Shown here piece after piece: positions 1 to 8,089 of a stretch of 39,534 bases of DNA. The stretch lies in NCBI GenBank assembly GCA_028876065.1, contig JAGWTI010000025.1, positions 1-39,534 on the forward strand, given 5' to 3'. The position numbers were made by a program, and so were the translations under genes. The notes under the pieces are model-generated. The model had not been told where the DNA came from. It did no database searches and worked only from the letters and a program-made list of their open reading frames with translations. The DNA comes from Nitrospirota bacterium (GTDB lineage Bacteria > Nitrospirota > Nitrospiria > Nitrospirales > Nitrospiraceae). How positions within the stretch are numbered: position 1 is the first letter of the stretch; the number at the start of each line of letters is the position of its first letter.

Positions 1-1886
1 GAGGGGGCCAGCATCCGCCCCTCTGCATCGGCTCGTTGGTACAACAAATACAGCCGCTCCCTGGCCGCTTGCCGGAGCAAGGCAAACAGGAGCGACTCCT
101 CGTCATAGCCGGCCAGTTTTTCATCGATTTTATAGCCCAGGGTTTCCGCAAGGACCCGACGGTCCCGATCACGCAGAAACGCATCTTCCCGAATGACGCG
201 CGGGAACACTTTTTCGTTCAGTCCCAGGACGAAGAGGGCTCGAAAAGACAGACCGCGCGCCGCCATGGCATCCACCACCGTCACGCCTTGGGGCTGGACC
301 GCCGTGATCGGGACCGTGACCCGCTCCATGGCTTTGGTGAAGGTGCGGGCCCACTCCTCCCACGAGACCTCAACGCCCAGCCGATCGAGTTGACGGAGCT
401 GAACCAAGACAGACTCCACCGCCGAGAGCACCAGATCGTGGGCCGGCTCCTGGCTCCCTGTCGTCTGGTCCGACGGATTGACGTGCCGACGGCTCAGCGA
501 GACAAAGGCATCGGTAAGCTGTGCAAAGCTTCCCCGCTGCGGAAGCGCGTGACAGTCTCGGATCAGACGTGCGACCACCCCCCACAGTAGGTTCGCCTGT
601 TCACCGGCCGTATCTCCATATTCTTCCGCCGGCGACAGAGCCGCCAGCCGTTTCCAGTCTTCCTCTCCCCGCCTGATTCCCGCCTCCCCGGCCAACCACT
701 TCCAATAGCTCGGCCTCGGCTCACCGCCCCCATCCCCCTCCGGTTGAGCACGATAGAACGGGGACGACAGCAGCTCGATCACGGCCGACCGCGTGAATCC
801 GGACACAGGCAGCCAGGCCAACTGCACCAGCGCCTTGACCAGCGGTTCACGAATCGCCGGCATCCCGCCCACCGTACAGAACGGAATGCGATGCTCGTCG
901 AACAGCCGCCGGAACAAGGGCTGATAAGGGCTCAACGTTCTGGCGACCAGCCCGATCTCGTCGAAGCGATAGCCTTGCGTTTCGACCAAATCGAGCATGG
1001 CTTTGCAGGCGGTCGCCAGTTCGTCTTCGGCCCCGACCACGCTCATCACGCGCACCAGCCCGGACGGGCGAGCCGCCCCAGGCGGGCCGACCGATTCGCG
1101 CACCGTGCGGGTCGCCGAGAGGTGTCGATCGAAGAAGCGTCGCGCGAATGCGAAGGCCGGCTGCTTGTCCTGGGGAAAGTACAGGGTGGCGTCGATGCGG
1201 GCGGTCACCGCCTCGAAAAACGACAGCTGCACCTGCGTGAGATCGTAGAACCCATAGTAGCAGGCGTGCCGGAGCCCGGCCAGGAAGCGCGACTGAGCCA
1301 CCCAGGGAAGCACCGCCGCCGTCAGATCGTCGGCCGTTCCCACCTCCATCGCCCGGCCGGCTTCCCTCACCGCGGCCTGGAGCGTGAACAGGGCCTGCAA
1401 CACCGGACGTTCTTCCGCCTCAAAAAGGCCTTCGCCGAGCGCACGCAAGCCGACCGCCGGGTCGATCGCGGCATCCTTCACGTCGCGAACCGTGGCCCAC
1501 AAAGCGGCCGCCGCGCCGGGGGTGGAGGCCGAACGGGCCAAGGACGTCAGCTCCGGAAGCCCTCGATTCACGATGTGGGCCAGGAGCTGCTCGCAGAAGA
1601 GATCTTGGACGATCTCGATTCGCGGGGCAGAGGCCTCCGGCTCGTCGGCCGTACGCCATTCATCGGCCAACCGCAACGCCAGCTGATAAAAGGTCACGAA
1701 GTGGACATTGAGGAGCGGAAGGCCGGACTCGACGACCAGCAGACGGCGCAGCCACGCGACCAGGGAGGAGGAAGGGACAATGAGAGCCAGAGGAGCCAGC
1801 GGGTCGGCGGCTTTGAGCCGCCGGATGTCTTCGACCAGCGCTCGTTCAAGGTCGGGGAAGAAGGGACCGGTGACGACGCGGAGCAT
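1..1886 (-). CDS. AddB/RexB-like nuclease-helicase subunit, 3' part outside window
   Basis: The frame is open from ATG at 1886 to the left edge (about 628 codons), with an in-frame TAG three codons upstream of the ATG. The product starts MLRVVTGPFFPDLERALV and later contains a UvrD-like region (FVLGLNEKVFPRVIRED, then LLFALLRQAARERLYLLYQ). Such motifs are typical of AddB-type partners in RecBCD/AddAB-like DNA end-processing enzymes and of PD-(D/E)XK nuclease-family proteins. The nuclease domain would lie in the missing C-terminal part. The N-terminus shows no Walker A motif (GxxGxGKS), so ATP hydrolysis by this subunit is doubtful. No Shine-Dalgarno sequence precedes the ATG; a heptad repeat array ends 8 bp upstream. 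It is probably the last visible gene of a minus-strand unit with the zinc ribbon and thioredoxin-like genes. Family assignment is by motif recognition only. Confidence 0.72.
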   Translation of the reverse strand, partial: MLRVVTGPFFPDLERALVEDIRRLKAADPLAPLALIVPSSSLVAWLRRLLVVESGLPLLNVHFVTFYQLALRLADEWRTADEPEASAPRIEIVQDLFCEQLLAHIVNRGLPELTSLARSASTPGAAAALWATVRDVKDAAIDPAVGLRALGEGLFEAEERPVLQALFTLQAAVREAGRAMEVGTADDLTAAVLPWVAQSRFLAGLRHACYYGFYDLTQVQLSFFEAVTARIDATLYFPQDKQPAFAFARRFFDRHLSATRTVRESVGPPGAARPSGLVRVMSVVGAEDELATACKAMLDLVETQGYRFDEIGLVARTLSPYQPLFRRLFDEHRIPFCTVGGMPAIREPLVKALVQLAWLPVSGFTRSAVIELLSSPFYRAQPEGDGGGEPRPSYWKWLAGEAGIRRGEEDWKRLAALSPAEEYGDTAGEQANLLWGVVARLIRDCHALPQRGSFAQLTDAFVSLSRRHVNPSDQTTGSQEPAHDLVLSAVESVLVQLRQLDRLGVEVSWEEWARTFTKAMERVTVPITAVQPQGVTVVDAMAARGLSFRALFVLGLNEKVFPRVIREDAFLRDRDRRVLAETLGYKIDEKLAGYDEESLLFALLRQAARERLYLLYQRADAEGRMLAP

Positions 1887-1893
1887 GAGGGGC

Positions 1894-1970
1894 TAACGAT
1901 GACTGCGGAACGATGACCGATAAATGTCGGAATCCGCACTGTTCAGCATTCCGCGTTCATCATTCATCAT
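1894..1970. repeat. Heptad repeat array A (11 units)
   Basis: The spacer between the zinc-ribbon gene and the addB-like gene divides exactly into 7-bp units: taacgat, gactgcg, gaacgat, gaccgat, aaatgtc, ggaatcc, gcactgt, tcagcat, tccgcgt, tcatcat, tcatcat. The right half, reverse-complemented, resembles the left half (for example gatgactgcggaac against gatgaacgcggaat), so the transcript could fold. The array touches the zinc-ribbon stop codon at 1971 and ends 8 bp before the next start codon. Confidence 0.75.
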
Positions 1971-2141
1971 TTACCCGGTCTCAGGGCCCATCAATTCGCC
2001 GTTGCAGTCGACGCAGGCCCAGTCACCGTCCACGAAGGCCATGGGATCGCCGCAGATCGGGCAATCCGGAGGAGGGCCCTTGTCGATAATGGGCAAAGGA
2101 GGAAGCTCGAAATCCAGCTCGTCGTGATTGCCATCCATCAT
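1971..2141 (-). CDS. Small zinc-ribbon protein (56 aa)
   Basis: A 56-residue ORF with an acidic N-terminus (MMDGNHDELDFELPPLP) followed by one zinc ribbon: CPICG, then CVDCN, giving four cysteines in two CxxC knuckles. It ends in TAA directly at heptad array A. GAGGA lies 3 bp before the first ATG (2141) and 6 bp before the second (2138), so the second ATG may be the true start. Function is unknown; small single-ribbon proteins of this kind are common. It sits 33 bp downstream of the thioredoxin-like gene and upstream of the addB-like gene on the same strand, so co-transcription is likely. It is real judging by the conserved-looking ribbon, the good ribosome-binding site and the tight packing. 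Confidence 0.68.
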   Translation of the reverse strand: MMDGNHDELDFELPPLPIIDKGPPPDCPICGDPMAFVDGDWACVDCNGELMGPETG

Positions 2142-2174
2142 GCTTCCTCACTGGGCCGTCGGCGCGACAGCCGT

Positions 2175-2429
2175 TCAACCAGGCCTGGGCGCGAGCGCCT
2201 TCTCGACGCTCTGCCTGGTGGGCACGCCGATAAAGGTCAGCCGGCCGTTGATGATCGTGGCGGGCACCGCGCGGATCGAATGGCGCTCGGCCAGCTCCTG
2301 CCCATCCGGCGAATTGATGTCCACTTCGCGGTAGCTAAAGCTGTGCTTCACCCGCATTTCCTTGAACAGGCTTTTGGCCGACGGACAGGCCCCGCATGTC
2401 GACGAGACCAACAGCACGACATTCGCCAT
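2175..2429 (-). CDS. Thioredoxin/glutaredoxin-like fold protein
   Basis: An 84-residue single-domain thiol-redox protein. It has a CGAC active-site motif near the N-terminus (SSTCGACPSAKSLF), the expected beta-alpha-beta pattern, and the cis-proline segment VPATIING before IGVPTRQSVEKAL, as in glutaredoxin-like and NrdH-like small thioredoxins. It probably reduces or senses disulfides in the cytoplasm; the partner is unknown. The start is set at the ATG of MANVVLL because AAGGAG lies 6 bp upstream; a longer in-frame start five codons earlier would place that SD inside the gene. It is the first gene of a minus-strand unit with the zinc ribbon and AddB-like genes, divergent from the ACT-domain gene. 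Confidence 0.8.
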   Translation of the reverse strand: MANVVLLVSSTCGACPSAKSLFKEMRVKHSFSYREVDINSPDGQELAERHSIRAVPATIINGRLTFIGVPTRQSVEKALAPRPG

Positions 2430-2555
2430 AGTGCACTCCTTCACCTAACAGATGGTGCATCTTAACACCGCCTGAAAAGAACGCGCAAGGCCGAGCGAGA
2501 CCGCCTGAGCCTGTCCGCGAGTGGTCCGCTCCCCGGCCGACATCGTTCAAGAACA

Positions 2556-2584
2556 TTGAAAATCCTCACCCAGTCCCGCATAGT
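2556..2584 (+). promoter_or_regulatory. Candidate sigma70-type promoter for the ACT-def unit
   Basis: TTGAAA (2556-2561) and CATAGT (2579-2584) are separated by 17 bp, matching five of six and four of six consensus positions. The predicted start of transcription, near 2591, would leave a leader of about 20 nt carrying the AGGAAGG ribosome-binding site of the gene at 2613. It lies in the 183-bp divergent spacer 2430-2612. Prediction from sequence only. Confidence 0.4.
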
Positions 2585-2612
2585 AGCCTGGCATGTCACA
2601 AGGAAGGCCTGC

Positions 2613-3161
2613 ATGAACTCGTACGCGATGCTGACGGCATTCGGGCAAGACCGTCCCGGAATCGTGGCGGCCCTGGCCGGCGGCCTCTCTCAACTGGGCT
2701 GCAATATCGAAGACACCTGCATGACCAGGCTGCGCGGGGAATTTACCATGATGGTGATGGTGCGTTTGCCGGCGCACCTGCCCGCGGAAGCCTTGGTCGA
2801 ACGGCTGACTCCATTCACCTCCCCCCATGGACTCACGGTCCTCTGCCGCGAAGTCCCCTCGCGGGCAGCCGAGCGCGAGGCCGAACCGGACATGCCGGTC
2901 TTCATGCTGTCCGTGTACGGCGCCGACCATCCGGGCATCGTCGCGCAGGTCGCTCGCGTGGTGGCGGATCACGGGGGCAACATCACGGACATGAACACCC
3001 GCGTCATTGGAGCGGAGGATCGGCCCGTGTATATCATGGTCCTGGAAATCCGGATGCCGGCCGAATCCAGGCCGGAGGCCTTGGGGCAGGCGCTCGAACG
3101 TCTGAAGCCGTCGCTCGGCGTGGATGTGACCTTCCGGCCCCTGGAACAGGTTCGCCTCTAA
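2613..3161 (+). CDS. Tandem ACT-domain protein (GcvR-like)
   Basis: A 182-residue protein with two ACT domains. The first starts with AMLTAFGQDRPGIVAALAGG (residues about 4-85); the second contains SVYGADHPGIVAQVARVVA (about 97-175). The repeated DRPGIV/DHPGIV motif and the length match the glycine-cleavage regulator GcvR family, in which ACT domains bind amino acids and control a partner protein. No DNA-binding domain is visible. ATG at 2613 is chosen because AGGAAGG sits 5 bp upstream; an in-frame ATG 19 codons earlier (2556) has no SD and overlaps the predicted promoter. The peptide deformylase gene follows after 2 bp, so the two are probably co-transcribed. The ligand and target cannot be read from the sequence. 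Confidence 0.82.
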   Translation: MNSYAMLTAFGQDRPGIVAALAGGLSQLGCNIEDTCMTRLRGEFTMMVMVRLPAHLPAEALVERLTPFTSPHGLTVLCREVPSRAAEREAEPDMPVFMLSVYGADHPGIVAQVARVVADHGGNITDMNTRVIGAEDRPVYIMVLEIRMPAESRPEALGQALERLKPSLGVDVTFRPLEQVRL

Positions 3162-3163
3162 TC

Positions 3164-3655
3164 GTGCCGGTCCGACCCATCCTTCTGTATCCCGATCCGG
3201 CGCTCAAAGCCAGCACCGCACGAGCCGACCCGGCCAACCCGGAGGTCGCGGCCATCGTGCAGGACATGCTCGATACCTTGCAGGCTTCCCCCGGCGTGGC
3301 GCTCGCCGCCCCACAAATCGGACACTTGATCCAACTGATCGTCGTGGACGTGTCGCGCAAGAAAGGAGAACAGGGACACGGGCTCGTGGTGCTCCTGAAT
3401 CCTCACATTCTGCAGCAGGACGGGCCGCGGGTCATCCGAGAAGGCTGCCTCAGCGTGCCCGACTACACCGGCAACGTCCTGCGGTACGAACGTACCCTCG
3501 TGCAAGGCCTCTCGCCGGACGGACTGCCTGTCACGCTGGCCACCTCCGGCTTCGAGGCCCTGGCGTTTCAACATGAACTGGACCATCTGGACGGGAAGCT
3601 CTTTTTGGACCGCATTGCCTCGCTGAGCACCGACCTGTTTCGGAGAAAGAGATAG
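3164..3655 (+). CDS. def: Peptide deformylase
   Basis: A 163-residue iron/zinc hydrolase that removes the formyl group from the N-terminal methionine of new proteins. All three family motifs are present: motif 1 as GVALAAPQIG, motif 2 EGCLSVP (metal ligand Cys95), and motif 3 QHELDH (His137, catalytic Glu138, His141). Motif 1 is usually GxGLAAPQ; here the second glycine is alanine, a tolerated but less common variant. Translation starts with GTG 2 bp after the stop of the ACT-domain gene, so translational coupling is likely. Length is normal for the family. It is followed by a 134-bp spacer containing an inverted repeat and then lnt. Confidence 0.95.
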   Translation: MPVRPILLYPDPALKASTARADPANPEVAAIVQDMLDTLQASPGVALAAPQIGHLIQLIVVDVSRKKGEQGHGLVVLLNPHILQQDGPRVIREGCLSVPDYTGNVLRYERTLVQGLSPDGLPVTLATSGFEALAFQHELDHLDGKLFLDRIASLSTDLFRRKR

Positions 3656-3700
3656 AAGCGCATCCGGTCCCCGTCGGGACGAGGTGATTCCGGACGCTTC
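3655..3700 (+). other. Inverted repeat after def, possible weak terminator
   Basis: GAAGCG (3655-3660) pairs with CGCTTC (3695-3700), and a nested CCGG (3664-3667) pairs with CCGG (3690-3693), around a small TCCC/GGGA hairpin. There is no T-tract, so it is either a structured mRNA end or a non-canonical terminator. It separates def from lnt. Confidence 0.3.
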
Positions 3701-3789
3701 CAAAGAAGCGGCGAGGCTGAGTTATTCGGGAACGTACCCCCGCCTCCGTCTTGCAAGTCGCTTCATGGTTCCGATACAGTACCTCGTCG

Positions 3790-5391
3790 ATGCCGCAGCT
3801 CCCCGCCATTCGCATTGCCCTCGTTGTCGCGGTTACCGGCTTTCTCTACCCCCTCTGCTTTCCCGATTTCGACCTGGGGTTCCTGGCCTGGGTGGTCTTG
3901 ATCCCGCTCCACCTGGCAGCTGCCAGGACGACCCCGCGCCGTGCCTTCTGGTTGGGGTGGCTGGCCGGCACCATCGCCTTCTCCGGCATCATGTTTTGGG
4001 TCACCACGGCCATGCACGTGTACGGCAAGGTTCCCTCCGCCGTCAGTTTCCTCCTCATGCTGCTCCTCGCGGTCTACCTCGGCCTGTTCGTGGCTGTCTA
4101 TGCTTTGGGCTGGACCTGGTTCACCCATCGCCTCCCGAAGACGGCCTTTCTCGCTGCCCCTTGCTTGTGGGTCACCCTGGAATGGCTCCGAACCTATCTC
4201 TTCTCCGGTTTGCCCTGGGCCTTGCTGGGCTATTCCCAATATCAATGGTTGCCGGTCATTCAAATCGCCGACATCACCAGCGTCTACGGCCTGTCGTTCC
4301 TGGTGATCCTGGTCAACGTCGCCGCCTCGGAACTGATCTCCTGGGGCCTGGCTATGGGCACGACGAACCGGACGCCTCTTCCCTGGCCGTCCATGGCGGC
4401 CGCCGCGGCGGCCATGACCGTGACGCTCCTGTACGGCCACTGGAAGCTGTACAGTCCGCCGCCGGAACCGGAGAGCCGACCGACGATCGCCGTCGGGCTG
4501 GTGCAGGCCAACATCGACCAGGCACAGAAATGGGACGCAGCCTATCGGCGCGCGACGATCGATCGCTATACCAGGCTCACCGTGCAGGCGTCCGGCGGAG
4601 CGGACCTGGTCATCTGGCCGGAAGCGGCCACGCCGTTTTTGTTCGAGCGGGAGAAGGATTATAAACTGGAGGTCATGGACCTGGTCCGCTCCCGACAGGT
4701 CCCGCTCCTGTTCGGGAGCCCGGCTCTCCGCTACTACCCAGACGGCCGCCCCTATTTGCTGAACAGCGCCTATTTCCTGTCTCAGGACGGCATGCTGCTC
4801 GGCCGGTACGACAAGCGCCACCTCGTGCCGTTTGGGGAATACATTCCCCTCCACTCCTCCTTGCTCTTTTTCCTGGACAAGCTGGTGGAAGGCATCGGCG
4901 ATTTCGAAGCCGGCACCCAGGCCACCGTGCTGCCGTTGCCGAGTCCGCACACCCAGGTTTCCGGCAGCCCGTCCCAGAGCAAGGCGGCGTTCGGCGTCGT
5001 GATTTGCTACGAAGTCATCTTTCCGAACCTCGTACGGGAGTTTGCCGCCAACGGCGCCGACTTCATGGTGACGATCACCAACGACGCCTGGTTCGGCAAA
5101 TCCGCCGCCGCCTACCAGCACTTCGGCATGGTGGTCCTCCGGGCCGTGGAAAACCGCCGGGCGTTTGCCCGTGCCGCCAACACGGGCATCTCCGGGTTCA
5201 TCGACCAACAAGGCCGCATCCTGGAGGCCAGCCCGATCTTCGAAGAAGCCGCCTTGAGCCGACGCATCTCCCTCGAACGGACCCTGACTTTCTATACGCG
5301 TTACGGTGATGTCTTTGCATACGCCTGTGTTATAATCACCGGACTTTTCGCCTGGGTGGCCAGGCGGCGGGCAGTGAGCCCGCACCCATAG
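3790..5391 (+). CDS. lnt: Apolipoprotein N-acyltransferase
   Basis: A 533-residue inner-membrane enzyme that adds the third acyl chain to the N-terminal cysteine of lipoproteins. The first about 220 residues are a run of hydrophobic segments. The nitrilase-like catalytic domain follows, with the expected triad: Glu278 in IWPEAATP, Lys342 in [17 protein letters not shown], and Cys406 in VVICYE. A final transmembrane segment lies near the C-terminus. ATG at 3790 is chosen; an in-frame TTG at 3751 would add 13 polar residues and has no SD. The lipoprotein exporter genes lolC/E and lolD lie downstream on the same strand, so maturation and sorting of lipoproteins are encoded close together, with prfB and lysS between them. 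Confidence 0.93.
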   Translation: MPQLPAIRIALVVAVTGFLYPLCFPDFDLGFLAWVVLIPLHLAAARTTPRRAFWLGWLAGTIAFSGIMFWVTTAMHVYGKVPSAVSFLLMLLLAVYLGLFVAVYALGWTWFTHRLPKTAFLAAPCLWVTLEWLRTYLFSGLPWALLGYSQYQWLPVIQIADITSVYGLSFLVILVNVAASELISWGLAMGTTNRTPLPWPSMAAAAAAMTVTLLYGHWKLYSPPPEPESRPTIAVGLVQANIDQAQKWDAAYRRATIDRYTRLTVQASGGADLVIWPEAATPFLFEREKDYKLEVMDLVRSRQVPLLFGSPALRYYPDGRPYLLNSAYFLSQDGMLLGRYDKRHLVPFGEYIPLHSSLLFFLDKLVEGIGDFEAGTQATVLPLPSPHTQVSGSPSQSKAAFGVVICYEVIFPNLVREFAANGADFMVTITNDAWFGKSAAAYQHFGMVVLRAVENRRAFARAANTGISGFIDQQGRILEASPIFEEAALSRRISLERTLTFYTRYGDVFAYACVIITGLFAWVARRRAVSPHP

Positions 5392-5425
5392 CCCCGGACA
5401 AGCGAGACGGAGATCAAGGAATCCC

Positions 5426-6542
5426 ATGCTGGACGAACTGCGCGGCAGACTCAAATCGATCGGCGAACAGGTCAGCGAACTCCGGGGGCATCTTTGACCT
5501 CCCCCACCTGACATCTCAACTCCAGACGCTGGAACAAACGACCGCGCAGCCGGACTTCTGGAAAGACTCCCAGGCCGCCGCACGCGTCAGCCGCAAGAAA
5601 GCCGCTCTCGAGCGCGAACTCCGCCGCTGGACCGAGATCGAGCGGCAGCAGGAGGATTTGCGCGCCATGCTGGAGCTGGCCGAAGAAAGCCAAGACGCGG
5701 CCCTGGCCGGCGAGCTCCAAGGCGAGCTGGGCCGCTTCGAGGCGTCGGTGCACCAGCTGCGGGTCGAGCTCCTGCTGTCGGGCGAACGGGACGCCAGCAA
5801 CGCGATCCTCGAAATCCACCCGGGCGCCGGCGGCACCGAATCGCAGGACTGGGCCCAGATGTTGTTGCGCATGTACGTGCGTTGGGCCGAACGGAAGGGG
5901 TTTCAGGTCGAGACCCTGGACCTGCAGGCCGGCGACGAAGCCGGGATCAAGAGCGTGACGCTGGGCATCACCGGTCCCTACAGCTACGGATATCTGAAGG
6001 CCGAGGCCGGGGTGCACCGACTGGTCCGCATTTCCCCCTTCGACGCCAACAAGCGGCGCCACACGTCGTTCGCCTCGGTGTTCGTCTATCCCGAACTGGA
6101 GGACGACGCGGAAATTCCGATCGAGGACAAGGACCTGCGGATCGACACGTTCCGGGCCGGGGGCGCCGGCGGGCAGAACGTGAACAAGGTGGAAACGGCG
6201 ATCCGGATCACGCACCTGCCGACCGGCATCGTGGTCCAGTGTCAGAACGAACGGTCCCAGCTGCAGAACCGCATGGGCGCGATGAAAATCCTGAAGGCGC
6301 GCCTCTACGAGCTGGAGCTGAAAAAGAAAGAAGCCGAGTTTCAGTCCATCGTCGGAGAAAAGAAGGAGATCGGGTTCGGCAGCCAGATCCGTTCCTACGT
6401 CTTCCAACCCTACCAGATGGTGAAGGACCACCGGACGGACCACGAAGTGGGCAACATCAGCTCGGTCATGGATGGAGAGATCACCGAATTCATCGAAGCC
6501 TATTTGAAACAACAGATGGCGGGCACGAAGGAGAAGAGCTGA
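5426..6542 (+). CDS. prfB: Peptide chain release factor 2 with programmed +1 frameshift
   Basis: RF2 ends translation at UGA and UAA. The gene is read as join(5426..5494,5496..6542), giving 371 residues. Codon 24 in the start frame is TGA (5495-5497) within CTTTGAC, preceded by an internal SD-like CGGGGG: the classic RF2 autoregulatory frameshift site. After the shift the protein continues [10 protein letters not shown]. Both diagnostic motifs are present: SPF (in [16 protein letters not shown]) for stop-codon recognition and GGQ at residues 248-250 for peptide release. The gene starts 34 bp after lnt with AAGGAATCCC just upstream. Annotation that ignores the shift gives a truncated product starting near 5658. 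Heptad array B begins at its stop codon. Confidence 0.96.
5482..5498 (+). promoter_or_regulatory. RF2 programmed frameshift signal
   Basis: CCGGGGG (5482-5488) acts as an internal SD-like element 3 nt before CTT TGA C (5492-5498). The ribosome slips +1 on CTT when RF2 is scarce, so RF2 controls its own level. The layout matches the conserved bacterial prfB arrangement; only the codon before CTT (CAT instead of TAT) differs from the E. coli form. Confidence 0.93.
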
Positions 6543-6603
6543 TGGCGTATGGCAGATGGCAAGAGTCGCTCAGGCCATAAGCTATAAGCCATTAGCTCTT
6601 GTT
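6541..6603. repeat. Heptad repeat array B (9 units)
   Basis: Consecutive 7-bp units from the prfB stop codon to lysS: gatggcg, tatggca, gatggca, agagtcg, ctcaggc, cataagc, tataagc, cattagc, tcttgtt. The right half is the degenerate inverse of the left (ATGGC paired with GCCAT), giving a hairpin with a loop of roughly 12 nt. It ends 4 bp before the lysS ATG, and no Shine-Dalgarno is visible there. The unit resembles that of array D. Confidence 0.75.
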
Positions 6604-6607
6604 CTGT

Positions 6608-8089
6608 ATGGATGAACTGAACGACCAGCAACAGCAGCGCATCAAGAAACTCGACGTCCTCCGCGAGCTGGGGGTCCAGCCGTACGGCACCCGGTTCGAG
6701 GCCACCGACCGGGCCGGCAGTTTGACCCGGCTCCACGGCGAGAAGTCCAAGGAGGCCCTTGAGGCGGAGCGGGTCACCTGCCGGCTCGCCGGCCGGATCG
6801 TCGCCCTGCGCCGATTCGGCAAGGCCGCGTTTGCGGTGCTGCAGGACGGAGCGGACCGGCTGCAGGTCTACCTCAAGAAGGACCTCCTCACCGAACAAGC
6901 GTACAAGGTCTGCGAGGGGCTGGACCTGGGCGACTGGATCGGCGTGAGCGGTCACCTGTTCCGCACCAAGACCAACGAATTGACGGTGGAGGTCGCCGAG
7001 CTCGCCTTCCTGAGCAAGGCGCTGCGCCCCCTGCCGGAAAAGTGGCACGGCCTCACCGACGTGGAGACCCGCTACCGGCAGCGGTATGTGGACCTGATCG
7101 CCAATCCCCAGGTGCACGCGATTTTCGCCGCGCGCAGCAAGATCATCGCCGGCATCCGCGCCTTCCTGATCGAAAAAGGCTTCCTGGAAGTCGAGACGCC
7201 GATGATGCAGCCCATCCCCGGCGGCGCCACGGCCAAGCCCTTCGTCACCCACCACAACGCGCTGGGGGTGGATTTGTATTTGCGCATCGCGCCGGAACTC
7301 TACCTGAAGCGCCTGATCGTCGGAGGCTTCCCGCGCGTGTTCGAGATCAACCGCAATTTCCGGAACGAGGGGATTTCCACGATCCACAACCCCGAGTTCA
7401 CGATGTTGGAATTCTACGTCGCCTATGCGGACTATCACGATCTGATCGCGCTGACCGAGGAGCTGTTCAGCCGCTTGGCCCGGGAAGTGTTGGGCACCAC
7501 GACGATCGAGTACCAGGGCAAGTCCCTCAACCTGGCCTCCCCCTGGCGGCGCTGGTCCTACCGCCAGGCGATCCTCGAGGTGAACAAGCTGAACGAGCGG
7601 GTCTTGACGGACCGAGCGGCGGCCCTGGCGGCGGCCAAACAGCTCGGCATCGAGGTGGAGGACAAGGCCGCGCACGTGGACATCCTCAACGAAATCTTCG
7701 AAGAGACCGTCGAGCCCCAGCTGATCCAGCCGACGTTCATCACGGACTATCCCATCGAAATTTCTCCGCTGGCCAGGCGCAAAGATTCGGATCCGTCGCT
7801 CACCGACCGGTTCGAGCTCTATATCGCCGGACGGGAGATCGCCAACGCCTTTTCCGAGTTGAACGACCCGCTGGACCAGCGGCAACGGTTCGAGGCGCAG
7901 GACGCGCAACGGGAGGCGGGCGACGAAGAGGCGCACTATCTGGACGAGGACTTCCTGCGCGCGCTGGAGCACGGCATGCCCCCCACCGCCGGGGAAGGCA
8001 TCGGAATCGACCGGCTGGTCATGCTCTTCACCAACCAGGCGTCCATTCGCGACGTGATCCTGTTCCCGCAACTACGGCCGGAGAAATGA
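6608..8089 (+). CDS. lysS: Lysyl-tRNA synthetase, class II
   Basis: A 493-residue enzyme that charges tRNA-Lys. It has an N-terminal OB-fold anticodon-binding domain (about residues 55-150), then the class II catalytic core. Motif 2 is FRNEG at 251-255, followed by STIHNPEFTMLEFY; motif 3 is GEGIGIDRLVML starting at residue 462. Length is normal. The start is taken as ATG 6608 (MDELNDQQQQRI); an in-frame TTG three codons earlier is also possible. Neither has a Shine-Dalgarno sequence, because array B fills the upstream spacer. The stop overlaps the start of the next gene (ATGA at 8086-8089), so lysS and the Lol permease gene are translationally coupled. Confidence 0.96.
   Translation: MDELNDQQQQRIKKLDVLRELGVQPYGTRFEATDRAGSLTRLHGEKSKEALEAERVTCRLAGRIVALRRFGKAAFAVLQDGADRLQVYLKKDLLTEQAYKVCEGLDLGDWIGVSGHLFRTKTNELTVEVAELAFLSKALRPLPEKWHGLTDVETRYRQRYVDLIANPQVHAIFAARSKIIAGIRAFLIEKGFLEVETPMMQPIPGGATAKPFVTHHNALGVDLYLRIAPELYLKRLIVGGFPRVFEINRNFRNEGISTIHNPEFTMLEFYVAYADYHDLIALTEELFSRLAREVLGTTTIEYQGKSLNLASPWRRWSYRQAILEVNKLNERVLTDRAAALAAAKQLGIEVEDKAAHVDILNEIFEETVEPQLIQPTFITDYPIEISPLARRKDSDPSLTDRFELYIAGREIANAFSELNDPLDQRQRFEAQDAQREAGDEEAHYLDEDFLRALEHGMPPTAGEGIGIDRLVMLFTNQASIRDVILFPQLRPEK

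Noticed and set aside
744-1916. 390-codon plus-strand frame at the left edge
   Set aside because: The minus strand encodes an AddB-like protein continuously across the same region.
3763-5583. 606-codon minus-strand frame opposite lnt and prfB
   Set aside because: Low-complexity shadow; lnt has its catalytic triad and prfB its SPF and GGQ motifs on the plus strand.
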